In this document: positions 16,446 through 24,837 of the stretch, in pieces | Layout: each line of letters opens with the position of its first letter | Numbering within the stretch: position 1 is the stretch's first letter | Source: Paractinoplanes toevensis | GTDB taxonomy: Bacteria; Actinomycetota; Actinomycetes; Mycobacteriales; Micromonosporaceae | Direction: 5' to 3' | Assembly (NCBI RefSeq): GCF_018332695.1 | Contig: NZ_BOQN01000064.1 | Coordinates: 1-64,000 of the forward strand | DNA: 64,000 bases | Translations under genes and position numbers: made by a program | The notes under the pieces: model-generated | The model's input: the letters and a program-made list of their open reading frames with translations, nothing else | What the model was told of the DNA's origin: nothing | Database searches by the model: none

Positions 16446-18275
16446 ATGCGGGTGGATCGGGGCGTGCGGACGCGACTCGACCCTGTTCTGTGCGCATTGA
16501 TCGCCCTCGGTGTCCTGCTCGTGCCGTGGTTCCTGTTCGCGCCCGGCATCGACCAGGCGTTGTGGGTGCTGCAGGCCGCCTTCGACCTGCTGAACGTCTA
16601 CCTCGCCGGGCGGCTGGTCCGGCTGCCCGGGGTCGACCGCTACGCCCGCCGGTTCTGGACGGCGGTGGCCGCCGCGATGGGCAGCAGCGCGATCGCCGAC
16701 TCCTACCAGACCGCCCTGGTGCTGCACGGCCATCCGGCCGGCGAGGTCAGCACCGTGCAGACCGCGTTCGTGGTGGGCGGCATGGTGATCGTGGTGATCA
16801 CCATGCTGGCGCACCCGATCGGCGGGGTCGGCCGGCTGCGCCTGCGCCTGTGGCTGGACGCGGCGACCGTGCTCACCGCGGTCGCGGTCTTCCTCTGGTA
16901 CTTCCTGCTGGCCGGCCAGCTCACCGACGGCCGCACCGATGACCGGCTGGCCGCCGCCGCGACCTCGGCGGTGATGCTGCTCGTCACGTTCGCCCTGATC
17001 AAGCTGCTGTTCAGCCGCAACGCCCCGTTCCAGCAGCTGCCCGGGGCGATCGGCGCGCTCGGCGTGACCGGCACCGCGGTCGCGGCCCCGCTCGCGGCGC
17101 TGCTGATGGACCGCTCCGACCCGCGGATCATGTACCTGGCCCAGCTGCTGCCGTGCCTGCTCATCCCGATCAGCCTGCGCCTGCAGGAGATCTTCAACCG
17201 GCGCAACATCGAGGTGCCGGTCGCGGCCCGGCAGAAACGGTTCAGCCGCCTGCCGTACGCGGCGGTGGCCGGCACCCAGCTGCTGCTCGTCCTCGCCCTG
17301 CCCGCCGTGCACGCCGATCTGAAGATCTGGGGCGTCGCCGTCGGCGTGCTGCTCAGCACCGGCCTGGTGCTGGTCCGGCAGCAGGCCGCCTTCCACGACA
17401 ACGAACGCCTGCTCGCCGAGATCAGCCGCCGCGACGAGTGGTCGAACGCGCTGGCCCAGCACGCCTCCGATACCACCATCGTCACCGACGGCAACCAGCG
17501 GGTGCTGTACGCGAGCCCGTCCGCGGTGCGGCTGCTCGGCCTGAAGGAGGGCGACGAGACCGGGCTCGACCTGGGCGGGCGCCTGCACCCGGAGGACGTG
17601 GCCGTGGCGGCGCGGCTGCTGGCCGAGATGACCACGGCGTCGGGCACCGCCAGCGCCGAGTTGCGGATGCTGCACACCGACGGCACCTACCACTGGACCC
17701 ACCTGATCGGCACCGACCTGCTGGCCAACCCGAACATCCGGGGCCTGGTCTGGAACGGCCGGGACGTCACCGACGCCCGCCGGCTGCAGGACGAACTGCG
17801 CCACCAGGCCACCCACGACGTGCTCACCGGCCTCGCCAACCGCTTCCTGCTCCAGCAGCGGGTGCTGACCGCCGACGCCGACCTGCCGATCAGCTTCCTG
17901 GTCATCGACCTGGACGGGTTCAAGCAGGTCAACGACGTGCACGGCCACCACGCCGGCGACCAGGTGCTGATCACCGTCGCCGACCGGCTCACCGCGCTGG
18001 TCGGCGACTCCGGGACCGTCGCCCGGCTGGGCGGCGACGAGTTCGCCGTGGTGCTGCCGGACGCCGCACCCGCGCGGGCGGCGGCGCTCGCCGAGATGAT
18101 CAGCCGAGTCGTGGCGGACCCGATCGCGGTGACCGGCGCCGAGGTCACGGTCGGTGCGAGCGTGGGCACCTCGACCGGCACCCCGGCCGAGACCGAACGG
18201 ATGCTACGCGAGGCCGACGACGCGATGTACCGCTCGAAGCAGGCCCGTCGCGGACTGGTCGGGCACCACCGTTAG
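16446..18275 (+). CDS. membrane-bound diguanylate cyclase (PAS-GGDEF)
   Basis: A 609-aa protein that should make cyclic di-GMP from two GTP. The N-terminal 300 residues hold about eight to ten membrane spans without a known sensor name. A PAS domain follows at about residues 330-440 (ASDTTIVTDGNQRVLYASPSA) and the GGDEF domain at about 445-605. The active loop is LGGDEF near residues 526-531 with intact signature residues, and the metal Asp lies in FLVIDLDGFK. No EAL domain is attached, so it should be a synthase only. The stop is followed by a bidirectional hairpin shared with the convergent gene. Confidence 0.9.
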   Translation: MRVDRGVRTRLDPVLCALIALGVLLVPWFLFAPGIDQALWVLQAAFDLLNVYLAGRLVRLPGVDRYARRFWTAVAAAMGSSAIADSYQTALVLHGHPAGEVSTVQTAFVVGGMVIVVITMLAHPIGGVGRLRLRLWLDAATVLTAVAVFLWYFLLAGQLTDGRTDDRLAAAATSAVMLLVTFALIKLLFSRNAPFQQLPGAIGALGVTGTAVAAPLAALLMDRSDPRIMYLAQLLPCLLIPISLRLQEIFNRRNIEVPVAARQKRFSRLPYAAVAGTQLLLVLALPAVHADLKIWGVAVGVLLSTGLVLVRQQAAFHDNERLLAEISRRDEWSNALAQHASDTTIVTDGNQRVLYASPSAVRLLGLKEGDETGLDLGGRLHPEDVAVAARLLAEMTTASGTASAELRMLHTDGTYHWTHLIGTDLLANPNIRGLVWNGRDVTDARRLQDELRHQATHDVLTGLANRFLLQQRVLTADADLPISFLVIDLDGFKQVNDVHGHHAGDQVLITVADRLTALVGDSGTVARLGGDEFAVVLPDAAPARAAALAEMISRVVADPIAVTGAEVTVGASVGTSTGTPAETERMLREADDAMYRSKQARRGLVGHHR

Positions 18276-18300
18276 ACCTCTCATCGCGGCCACCGTACAG

Positions 18301-18325
18301 CTCCGAGGGCGGGTCGCCCCCGGAG
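18301..18325. terminator. bidirectional hairpin between convergent genes
   Basis: CTCCG and GGGCG arms pair with CGCCC and CGGAG around a GGT loop, with one unpaired A/C position within the stem. The hairpin sits in the 65-bp gap between the cyclase stop and the stop of the NPP1-like gene and could end both transcripts. Confidence 0.6.
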
Positions 18326-18340
18326 CGGTGCGGCCGCTGA

Positions 18341-19114
18341 CTACGCGTACGGGTCGAAGGGGATTCCGGCCGGCTTGCCGGCGTTGAGCAACGACTCGAA
18401 ACGGCCGTCGCTGATCTTCTGGGTGGCCGAGCCGAAGTCGGCCGTCATGAGCCTGTCGCGCAGCGCGATCGTCGGGTAACCGTCCCAGCCGACCAGCGGC
18501 GGGTAGCGCCAGTCGTGGTAGTGGTTCTCCGGCGGCTCGTCGTTGCTGTTGGCGAGCCGGAAGAAGTGCGTCGACGCGCCGTCCTTGTGGAAGACGACCT
18601 TCGGGTGGGTGCCCTCGAATCGCACCGCGGAACGGGCGTAGGTGACCTGGCTGGAGTGTTGCGTGGTGGTCACATATTGCACCTGGTTGGCAGACTGTTC
18701 GACCCACGAGATGACGTGTTCCCAGTCGTGCCGGTGGCCGCCGAGACCGCTGCCGGCCACCGCTTGATCCTTTTCGAAATAACTGGCGTAGACGATGGCG
18801 CACCAGCCGTTGTTGCACTTCGAGCGGGAGTACGTCTGGGAATTGTCCAGATCGGACTGGTCGCGGCAGCTGCCGTTGACGGCACCGGTGGTCTTGAGGC
18901 CGCCGTTGAGCGTGCCGTCCGGCCCGATCGCCGGCACCGCGTAGCAGCCGTCGGTGTCGTAGTCGTAGGCCGGCGAGAAGGACTGTTCGTAGCCGTTGGC
19001 GTTCTGCGGCAGGCCGTGCGGCGGGTCGGCGAAGGCGGGGGTGGCGGGGATCACAATCAGGAGTGCGGCGATGCCGGCGGCGATGCCGATCCGGCGGGGA
19101 TGGTCACGGCGCAT
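18341..19114 (-). CDS. NPP1/NLP family secreted protein
   Basis: A 257-aa exported protein with a clear signal peptide (hydrophobic residues 10-28, ending ATPAFA). It carries the necrosis-inducing protein heptapeptide GHRHDWE at residues 126-132, which contributes the metal-binding acidic and His residues in NLPs. Cysteines at 57, 83, 100 and 105 could form disulfides. In known NLPs the fold is lectin-like and binds plant sphingolipids. In soil actinomycetes the role is not known, and toxicity to plants cannot be assumed. Single-gene unit, divergent from the LCP gene across 246 bp. Confidence 0.87.
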   Translation of the reverse strand: MRRDHPRRIGIAAGIAALLIVIPATPAFADPPHGLPQNANGYEQSFSPAYDYDTDGCYAVPAIGPDGTLNGGLKTTGAVNGSCRDQSDLDNSQTYSRSKCNNGWCAIVYASYFEKDQAVAGSGLGGHRHDWEHVISWVEQSANQVQYVTTTQHSSQVTYARSAVRFEGTHPKVVFHKDGASTHFFRLANSNDEPPENHYHDWRYPPLVGWDGYPTIALRDRLMTADFGSATQKISDGRFESLLNAGKPAGIPFDPYA

Positions 19115-19251
19115 GGGGGATGGGGGCCCTTCGTCGCGTTTTCCGCATTGCGGTAATGGCTCGGAAATCTTGGCCCGCCCAATAGAACGGAGTCAATGAT
19201 GGACATGAAGTCGCCGTTAAATTACTGCCAGTTATAAACCCTTGCGGCCGA

Positions 19252-19280
19252 TTGACTAGCGGAACGCGAAGATATATCTA
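19252..19280 (+). promoter_or_regulatory. sigma70-type promoter for LCP gene
   Basis: TTGACT (19252-19257) and TATCTA (19275-19280) are spaced by 17 bp in a locally AT-rich segment upstream of the LCP start at 19361. The rest of the 246-bp divergent region (19115-19360) shows no further gene. Confidence 0.6.
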
Positions 19281-19360
19281 ATTCGTGCGGTGTTGGGCCC
19301 GGCGCGGGCGGTCTCGCGATTCGAGGCTTGGAACACGCGCGTGTCAGGAGGAGTCGACGG

Positions 19361-20512
19361 ATGCCGGGACAGACCGCCGCGAAGCCGAAGAAGGCCACGA
19401 AGTCCAAGGCACCGGCGTGGGCCAAGGCCCTGCTGACCTTCGGTGTCGTCCTGGCCGTGCTCAGCGTCAGCGGCCTGGTCGCCTCGCGGTACTTCCTGGG
19501 CCAGCTGACCAATAACATCCAGACCACCTCCAGCGTTCTGGACGACTCCACCGGCAGCGTGGAGTCCGGCAAGCTGCCCGACGGCGCGATGAACCTGCTG
19601 ATGCTCGGCCTCGACACCCGGCAGGGCTGGGAGGAGAAGGGCGAGCAGTCCCGCTCCGACACGATGCTGATCCTGCACATCAACGCCACGCACGACCAGG
19701 CGTACATGATCTCGATCCCCCGGGACACGATGGCGCACATCCCGGCCGACAAGTCGATGAACTTCGGCGGGGCGACCGAGAAGATCAACTCCGCCTACGC
19801 GTACGGGTCGATGAACGGCCGCGGCTGGACCGGTGGCGCGAAGCTGGCGACCAAGGCCGTCAAGGAGCTGACCGGCATCAGCTTCGACGGCGTCGTGGTC
19901 ATCGACTTCGACGGCTTCAAGGGCATCCTCGAGGCCCTGGGCGGCGTCTACATGTGCGTCGACAAGGACGCCTGGTCGAGCCACTACATCGTGGTCGACG
20001 GCAAGGTGAAGTACGCGGTGGGCGCCAACCCGGAGAACGCGCCGAAGAACGCCCTGTGGTTCAAGAAGGGCTGCCGCACCATGGCCCCGTGGGAGGCGCT
20101 CGAGTTCTCCCGCATCCGCCACTCGACCAACGGCGACTACGACCGTCAGCGGCACCAGCAGCAGCTCCTGCGGGCGATGGCGAAGAAGGCGACCAGCGGC
20201 GGCATCCTCACCAACCCGGCCAAGGTGGCCGACGTGCTGGCCGCGGCCGGTTCGTCGCTGAAGATGGACACCCACGGCGTGAAGGTCACCGACTTCCTCT
20301 TCGGCCTCAAGAGCCTGGCCGCCGCCGACCTGATCCCGATCAAGACGAACGGCGGCACCTTCGCGTCGGTCAACGGCGGCCAGGCCGAGGGCATCAACGA
20401 CGCGACGAAGGAGCTGTTCGCGGCGACCGCCGCCGACAAGCTCCCCGCCTACCTGGGCCGGCACCCGGAGTTGCTGATCAACGACGGCGGCGGCGCCAAA
20501 GCCGCGCCCTGA
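19361..20512 (+). CDS. LytR-CpsA-Psr (LCP) family cell wall ligase
   Basis: A 383-aa membrane-anchored protein. LCP enzymes transfer lipid-linked glycopolymers to peptidoglycan outside the membrane. A basic N-terminus (KPKKATKSKA) and one span (about residues 26-48) precede the LCP domain. Key residues are the Asp in RSDTM, Arg-Asp in SIPRDTM and the Arg-rich RIRHSTNGDYDRQRHQ block that binds pyrophosphate and magnesium. I chose ATG 19361 because AGGAGGAG stands 5 to 12 nt upstream; an earlier in-frame start would overlap this site. Single gene with its own promoter. Confidence 0.9.
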   Translation: MPGQTAAKPKKATKSKAPAWAKALLTFGVVLAVLSVSGLVASRYFLGQLTNNIQTTSSVLDDSTGSVESGKLPDGAMNLLMLGLDTRQGWEEKGEQSRSDTMLILHINATHDQAYMISIPRDTMAHIPADKSMNFGGATEKINSAYAYGSMNGRGWTGGAKLATKAVKELTGISFDGVVVIDFDGFKGILEALGGVYMCVDKDAWSSHYIVVDGKVKYAVGANPENAPKNALWFKKGCRTMAPWEALEFSRIRHSTNGDYDRQRHQQQLLRAMAKKATSGGILTNPAKVADVLAAAGSSLKMDTHGVKVTDFLFGLKSLAAADLIPIKTNGGTFASVNGGQAEGINDATKELFAATAADKLPAYLGRHPELLINDGGGAKAAP

Positions 20513-20548
20513 CCCACCGGCACCGGGCCGGCCTGGTTGGATGCAGGC

Positions 20549-21427
20549 ATGCGGGTTGCGGTGACCGAGGTGGCGTCGCTGGTCTTCGACGACGGTTCGC
20601 CGGTGCGGGCCGCCTCGGCGATCGCCGCATTCGGCGACGGCTGGCTGATCGCGCAGGACGACGCGACGCAGGCGGCGTGGTGGCGCGGCGCCGGAGTGAC
20701 GGCCGTGCGGGTCGCCGACCCGGTGGACGGGCTCGAGGTGTTCAGCGAGGCCGCCGGGACCAAGCATCTGAAGCCCGACTTCGAGGCGGCCTGCGCCGTG
20801 CCGGAGGGTGTGCTGCTGCTCGGCTCCGGCTCCACCGCGGCCCGCATGCGCGCGTCGCTGGTGTCCGCGACCGGTTTCACCGTGGCCGATCTGACGCCGG
20901 TCTATCACGACGTCGCCGCCGCGCTCGGGATCGCCGTCGAGGCGCTGAACCTGGAGGGCGCCTTCCTGCTCGGTGACCGGTTGCGCTGGTTCCAGCGCGG
21001 CAACCCGGCGGCCGGCGCGCCCACGGCCGGCGTGGACGTCGACGCGGCGGCGCTGATCGCCGCGGTGCGGACCGGCCGGGCCGGCGTCGTCGAGGTCGGT
21101 GAGGTGCGCCGGTACGACCTGGGCCGGATCGGCGGCGTCGCCCTCGGCGTCACCGACGCCGTGCCGCTGCCCGACGGCCGGGTGCTGGTCAGCGCCGCCG
21201 CCGAGGACACGCCGAACGCGGTCGACGACGGGCCGGTGGCCGGTGCGGCGCTGGCGCTGCTGGACGACGACGGCGTCGTGGCGATGTGTGCGCTGCCCGG
21301 CCCGTACAAGGTGGAAGGGCTCGCGATCAGCGAGACGGCGACGGACGGGCTGGGTCTGATCGCGGTGGTCGACGCCGACGACCCCGCCGTGCCGTCGCAA
21401 CGGCTGGCCCTGCGCCTGTGGTGGTGA
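20549..21427 (+). CDS. DUF6929 family protein
   Basis: A 292-aa protein that looks like a compact beta-propeller of unknown function. It has repeated strands such as IAAFGDGWLIAQDD, LNLEGAFLLGDRLRWFQRG and VEGLAISET. The last two are typical of propellers that read out a ligand-dependent state. No signal peptide. The start ATG 20549 is preferred over a TTG 12 nt upstream. It follows the LCP gene by 36 bp but shows no functional link. Its stop is 1 nt from the convergent DUF1501 stop. Confidence 0.65.
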   Translation: MRVAVTEVASLVFDDGSPVRAASAIAAFGDGWLIAQDDATQAAWWRGAGVTAVRVADPVDGLEVFSEAAGTKHLKPDFEAACAVPEGVLLLGSGSTAARMRASLVSATGFTVADLTPVYHDVAAALGIAVEALNLEGAFLLGDRLRWFQRGNPAAGAPTAGVDVDAAALIAAVRTGRAGVVEVGEVRRYDLGRIGGVALGVTDAVPLPDGRVLVSAAAEDTPNAVDDGPVAGAALALLDDDGVVAMCALPGPYKVEGLAISETATDGLGLIAVVDADDPAVPSQRLALRLWW

Positions 21428-21428
21428 C

Positions 21429-22625
21429 CTAGGCCCACACCTCCTCGGACCGGCCGGTCCAGCCGTCCAGCGTCCGGGCGGGGTCGCTGCCGAGAACGTC
21501 GGCGAGCAGCGTCGCGTACACGTCCCGGAAGTCGGTCGTGTATTTGAGGTCGCCCTGGTCGAGGTCGGTGAGGCTGGGCGGCTCGCCGTACAGTCCGCCC
21601 TTGATGCCCGCGCCGAGCAGCAGCACGTTCGACGCGGTGCCGTGGTCGGTGCCGTCCGAGGCGTTGGCCCGCACCCGGCGCCCGAACTCGGAATAGACGG
21701 CGACGACCACCTCATGGGCGGCCATCCGGCCGGCGAACGCGGCGAGCGGCTTGTCCAGCTTGGCCAGCTGCGACTCCTGCGCCTGCTTCTCATCGGCGTG
21801 CAGGTCGAACCCGCCCAGCGACACCGAGTAGACCCGGGTGGCGGCACCCGCCTCGACGCACTTGGCGACCAGCGCGAGCTGACTGTCGAGGGATTGGCTG
21901 GCGCCGCCGGTTCCGGTGGCGGTGTCCTGGTCGTCGTCCTGTTCCGTCACGTCGTACATGAGGTCCTGGATGCGGGTCAGGTCACCGAAGCAGGCGGCGG
22001 CCCGGGCCCGGGTGGCGGTTTCCCCGGGCGCCGCCGCCCCGAGCGCGGTGAGCTGCGCGGTCGTGACGTTCTTCGGCAGCCGCACCGACCCGCCCGGCAC
22101 GGTGGCACCGGCCGATCTCGCCCCGGCCAGCAGCGGCGGCAGCACCGGCTCGAACGAGACCGCGAGGCGCGGGTCACCGCCGGCCGCGTCCAGCCAGCGG
22201 CCGAGCCAGCCGGTGTTCTCGGGGCGGTCGGGCCGCCCGGTCTGCCAGATGTCCATCGACCGGAAGTGGCTGCGGTCCGGCTTCGGGTAGCCGACGCCGC
22301 GCACCACGGCCAGCTTTCCGTCCTGGTAGAGCTGGTGCAGGCCGGTCATGGCCGGGTTGAGGCCGAAGGCGTCGTCGAGGCGGAGGACCTGACCGGCGTC
22401 GTAGGCGAGGGCGGGGCGGGCGGCGGCGTAGGCCGGATCGGCGTACGGGATGACGGTGTTGATTCCGTCGTTGCCGCCGTAGAGGGTGACCAGGACCAGG
22501 GTGCGCGCGGCCGGATCGCGATCGCCGGCGGTGGCGAGGATGTCGCGCAGCGAGTAGGCCGCGACCCCGCCGGCGACGGCGACCCCGCTGGCGGCCAGGA
22601 ACCGGCGCCGGGTGATGACGTCCAT
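21429..22625 (-). CDS. DUF1501 domain-containing protein, Tat-exported
   Basis: A 398-aa protein with a twin-arginine signal (TRRRFLAASGVAVAGG, residues 5-20). It has the DUF1501 hallmarks LVTLYGGNDGINTVIPY, DRSHFRSMDIWQTG and GGFDLHADEKQAQ. The C-terminal motif VVAVYSEFGRRVRANASDGTDHGT resembles the metal site of sulfatase/alkaline-phosphatase superfamily proteins. Export by Tat implies folding and cofactor loading in the cytoplasm. It starts 14 nt after the DUF1800 stop, and the two form a conserved operon in many bacteria. The substrate is unknown. Confidence 0.88.
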   Translation of the reverse strand: MDVITRRRFLAASGVAVAGGVAAYSLRDILATAGDRDPAARTLVLVTLYGGNDGINTVIPYADPAYAAARPALAYDAGQVLRLDDAFGLNPAMTGLHQLYQDGKLAVVRGVGYPKPDRSHFRSMDIWQTGRPDRPENTGWLGRWLDAAGGDPRLAVSFEPVLPPLLAGARSAGATVPGGSVRLPKNVTTAQLTALGAAAPGETATRARAAACFGDLTRIQDLMYDVTEQDDDQDTATGTGGASQSLDSQLALVAKCVEAGAATRVYSVSLGGFDLHADEKQAQESQLAKLDKPLAAFAGRMAAHEVVVAVYSEFGRRVRANASDGTDHGTASNVLLLGAGIKGGLYGEPPSLTDLDQGDLKYTTDFRDVYATLLADVLGSDPARTLDGWTGRSEEVWA

Positions 22626-22639
22626 GACGATGCCTCCGT

Positions 22640-23884
22640 TCAGTGGACGGTGTATTCGGGGGTGGCGAGGGCGAGGGCGAGCAGCTGCTGCGGTTTCGCG
22701 GCGACCGGTTTCAGCACCGCGGCGGTGCGGTCGGTCCACGCGTCGACGGCGAGGAGCCGGGCCAGGGCGTCGAGCCGCTCCCCTTTCGTCTCGGAAAGCG
22801 ACTGCACGGCGGCCGGCGCGAGCGCGGCCAGCGCCTGCCCGGACCGCAGCCGGGCCTGGGCGGCCGCGGTCGTGAGCCAGGCCTCGCCGGCGGGCCAGCC
22901 GCCGACGGACGGCGGCCGGAACGGCACCTGCCCGAGCGCCCGCAGCGCGGCCAGCGCCGGCTTGCGCGCCTTGTCGAGCGGAACGTCGAGCTGCCGCACG
23001 GCCCCGACGACCCATTCGATCGGCTGTTTCCCCAGATTCCCGGCGTCGGCGGGAAAACTGGCGTCCAGGGCCAGCGCCCGCAGCATGGCGGTGACGTTGT
23101 TACCGGCGGTCTCCAGGTCCGGCGCCGAGCCGTAACGCGCCCGGACGCGCGACGCCAGGAACGGCACGTGGGCCGGATGCCGCACCAGCATGTCGGCGAA
23201 CTCGTCCACCCCGAACACCCCGGTTGTCCCGAGCAGCGTGACGGCGGCGGGGTCGTGCCGGGCGGCGACCAGCCGGGCGGTTCCGGCGGCCCGGTCGACC
23301 TGCCACCCGGTCAGCACCTTGGCGGCCGCCTTGACGTCGTCCTCGGTGTAGTGCCCGACCCCGAGCGTGAACAGCTCCATGACCTCGCGGGCCAGGTTCT
23401 CGTTCGGCGCCTTGCGGGTGTTGCGCTGCCCGTCCAGCCAGATGATCAGCGCCGGGTCGCGCAGCATGGCCCGCACCAGCGGCCCGGTGGCCCCGGTCCC
23501 GTAGCGGCGGAAGATCTGCTGCTGGGAGAGCATCAGCCCGGCCGACCGGACCTTCTGCACGCTGGTCGCCCAGTGCCCGTGCCAGAAGAACGTCAGCTTC
23601 TCGGCCGCCGAGGAGCCGGTGCCGGCCAACCGGCCGATCCACCACCAGGTGGCGTCCGCGACCTGCTCGGCCACCTGACGGCGGGCCTCCTGCCTCTCCT
23701 CCTTGGTGCGGGCCGAGGTCAGCGGGTCCGCGCCTAGGGCGGGCAGCGCGGGCGGCGGCACCGGGGCGAGCACGCGGTCGACGGTGGCTTCCAGCCCCGC
23801 CGACACCCCGGCGTCGATCTCGGTCGCGGTGGGCCCGGGAGTCAGCCGGCGCAGCACATGGGAGATCACGCGGCGGTCGGTCAT
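22640..23884 (-). CDS. DUF1800 domain-containing protein
   Basis: A 414-aa, largely helical protein of the DUF1800 family. Conserved segments are HVLRRLTPGP at the N-terminus, KLTFFWHGHWATS, NENLAREVMELFTLGVGHYTEDDV and VLTGW. No signal peptide is seen. It probably works with, or is exported together with, the Tat-dependent DUF1501 protein encoded just downstream. The biochemical role of this pair is not established. The ATG start at 23882-23884 is divergent from the frameshifted small gene. Confidence 0.87.
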   Translation of the reverse strand: MTDRRVISHVLRRLTPGPTATEIDAGVSAGLEATVDRVLAPVPPPALPALGADPLTSARTKEERQEARRQVAEQVADATWWWIGRLAGTGSSAAEKLTFFWHGHWATSVQKVRSAGLMLSQQQIFRRYGTGATGPLVRAMLRDPALIIWLDGQRNTRKAPNENLAREVMELFTLGVGHYTEDDVKAAAKVLTGWQVDRAAGTARLVAARHDPAAVTLLGTTGVFGVDEFADMLVRHPAHVPFLASRVRARYGSAPDLETAGNNVTAMLRALALDASFPADAGNLGKQPIEWVVGAVRQLDVPLDKARKPALAALRALGQVPFRPPSVGGWPAGEAWLTTAAAQARLRSGQALAALAPAAVQSLSETKGERLDALARLLAVDAWTDRTAAVLKPVAAKPQQLLALALATPEYTVH

Positions 23885-23935
23885 GCTTGCGAAGCTAGGC
23901 CCGGCAGGTAAGCGGAAGGTAAGGGCGAGGATCAG

Positions 23936-24420
23936 ATGACGTACGAGGAGGCGACCGCCGTGGCCGCCGCCGACGTCGATGCCTTCGTCGCTCCCCTGGT
24001 CGACGCGGACGACCCCGAGGCGATCCTCTGCGCGGCCGGGCGGACGGTGACCGATGCGGCCGCAGCACCACCGAGTGGACCGCGCTGAACTCGTTCGCCG
24101 CCCGGTTGACCGCCGCGAGAACGCATGACGCCCGGCTCCTGGGCCGGTGGACGATCAGCGCCGGGCTGGAGACCTTCGACGGCCCGGCCGAGAACCTGGA
24201 CGCCGCGATCGAGTGGTTCCGGCACGCCGGCGAGCAGCTGGCCGGCGCCACGATCCACGGCCGCACCTACGCGGCCCGCCTCGGCGAACTGGCCATGCAG
24301 GCCGGCGTCGGGTTCGGCGTCCCGCGCTGGGCGTTCTGGCGCAGCCGCCTGGAGACGCTCTCCGGCGAGGGATTCAAGCAGGTCAAGCGGTACGACAAGC
24401 GCATCGCGGCCGGACTTTAG
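23936..24420 (+). pseudogene. small hypothetical gene broken by a 1-nt frameshift
   Basis: From ATG 23936 a 50-codon frame (MTYEEATAVAAADVDAFVAP) ends at a TGA at 24086-24088. Protein-like sequence continues without a gap in another frame from about 24061 (RSTTEWTALNSFAARLTAA) to TAG at 24418-24420. Restoring one missing base near 24059 would join them into a helical protein of about 161 residues. The tail (IEWFRHAGEQLAGATIHGRTYAARLGELAMQAG) has normal high-GC codon use. I do not recognise the family. It is either a recent pseudogene or a sequencing error. An internal ATG at 24106 could give a 104-aa fragment. Confidence 0.6.
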
Positions 24421-24453
24421 CGACGAACATCGACGGCACATTGGTGTTTCCTG

Positions 24454-24490
24454 TTGCCATAGTGTGTGACACACACTATGGTGTTGAGCA
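24454..24490 (+). promoter_or_regulatory. PadR promoter with operator filling the spacer; likely leaderless start
   Basis: TTGCCA (24454-24459) and TATGGT (24477-24482) form a promoter with 17-bp spacing. A perfect inverted repeat with 10-nt arms (ATAGTGTGTG and CACACACTAT) around one A covers 24459-24479, so a bound dimer would block polymerase. The -10 box ends 7 nt before ATG 24490, which suggests that transcription starts at or next to the start codon. TGTG/CACA arms agree with PadR-type sites. Confidence 0.65.
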
Positions 24491-24837
24491 TGACAATGGA
24501 CGCGACGCTATCGGGGCACCTGCAGGAGCTGCGGCGCGGCACCGTCGTCGTCGCCAGCCTCATCACTCTGCGCACCCCGGGCTACGGCTATTCGCTGCTC
24601 GAGACGCTGAGCCAGGCCGGCTTCGAGGTCGAGGCCAACACGCTCTATCCGCTGCTGCGCCGGCTCGAGGCGCAGGGGCTGCTGACCAGCGAGTGGAACA
24701 CCGACGAGGCCCGCCCGCGCAAGTTCTACCGGACCACCGAACAGGGCGACGCACTCGCCGGCACCCTGCGCGACGAGTGGTCCCGCATCGACACCGCCAT
24801 CGGCGACCTTTCAGTCAAATCGGGGAGCGAAGAATGA
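24490..24837 (+). CDS. PadR family transcriptional regulator
   Basis: A 115-aa PadR-type winged-helix regulator. The family block SLITLRTPGYGYSLLETLSQAGFEVEANTLYPLLRRLEAQGLL is followed by the wing (RPRKFYRTTEQG) and a short dimerisation helix. I chose ATG 24490 rather than an upstream GTG at 24466, because the latter lies inside the operator and before the -10 box. Its stop overlaps the start of the HAAS membrane protein by 4 nt (ATGA). PadR plus HAAS-domain permease-like pairs are common sensor and response units, here probably autorepressed. Confidence 0.87.
   Translation: MTMDATLSGHLQELRRGTVVVASLITLRTPGYGYSLLETLSQAGFEVEANTLYPLLRRLEAQGLLTSEWNTDEARPRKFYRTTEQGDALAGTLRDEWSRIDTAIGDLSVKSGSEE

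Noticed and set aside
15735-17951. Single long minus-strand frame joining the MBL remnant with the antisense of the diguanylate cyclase
   Set aside because: Only the first 200 codons resemble a protein family; the rest is the shadow of the PAS-GGDEF gene.
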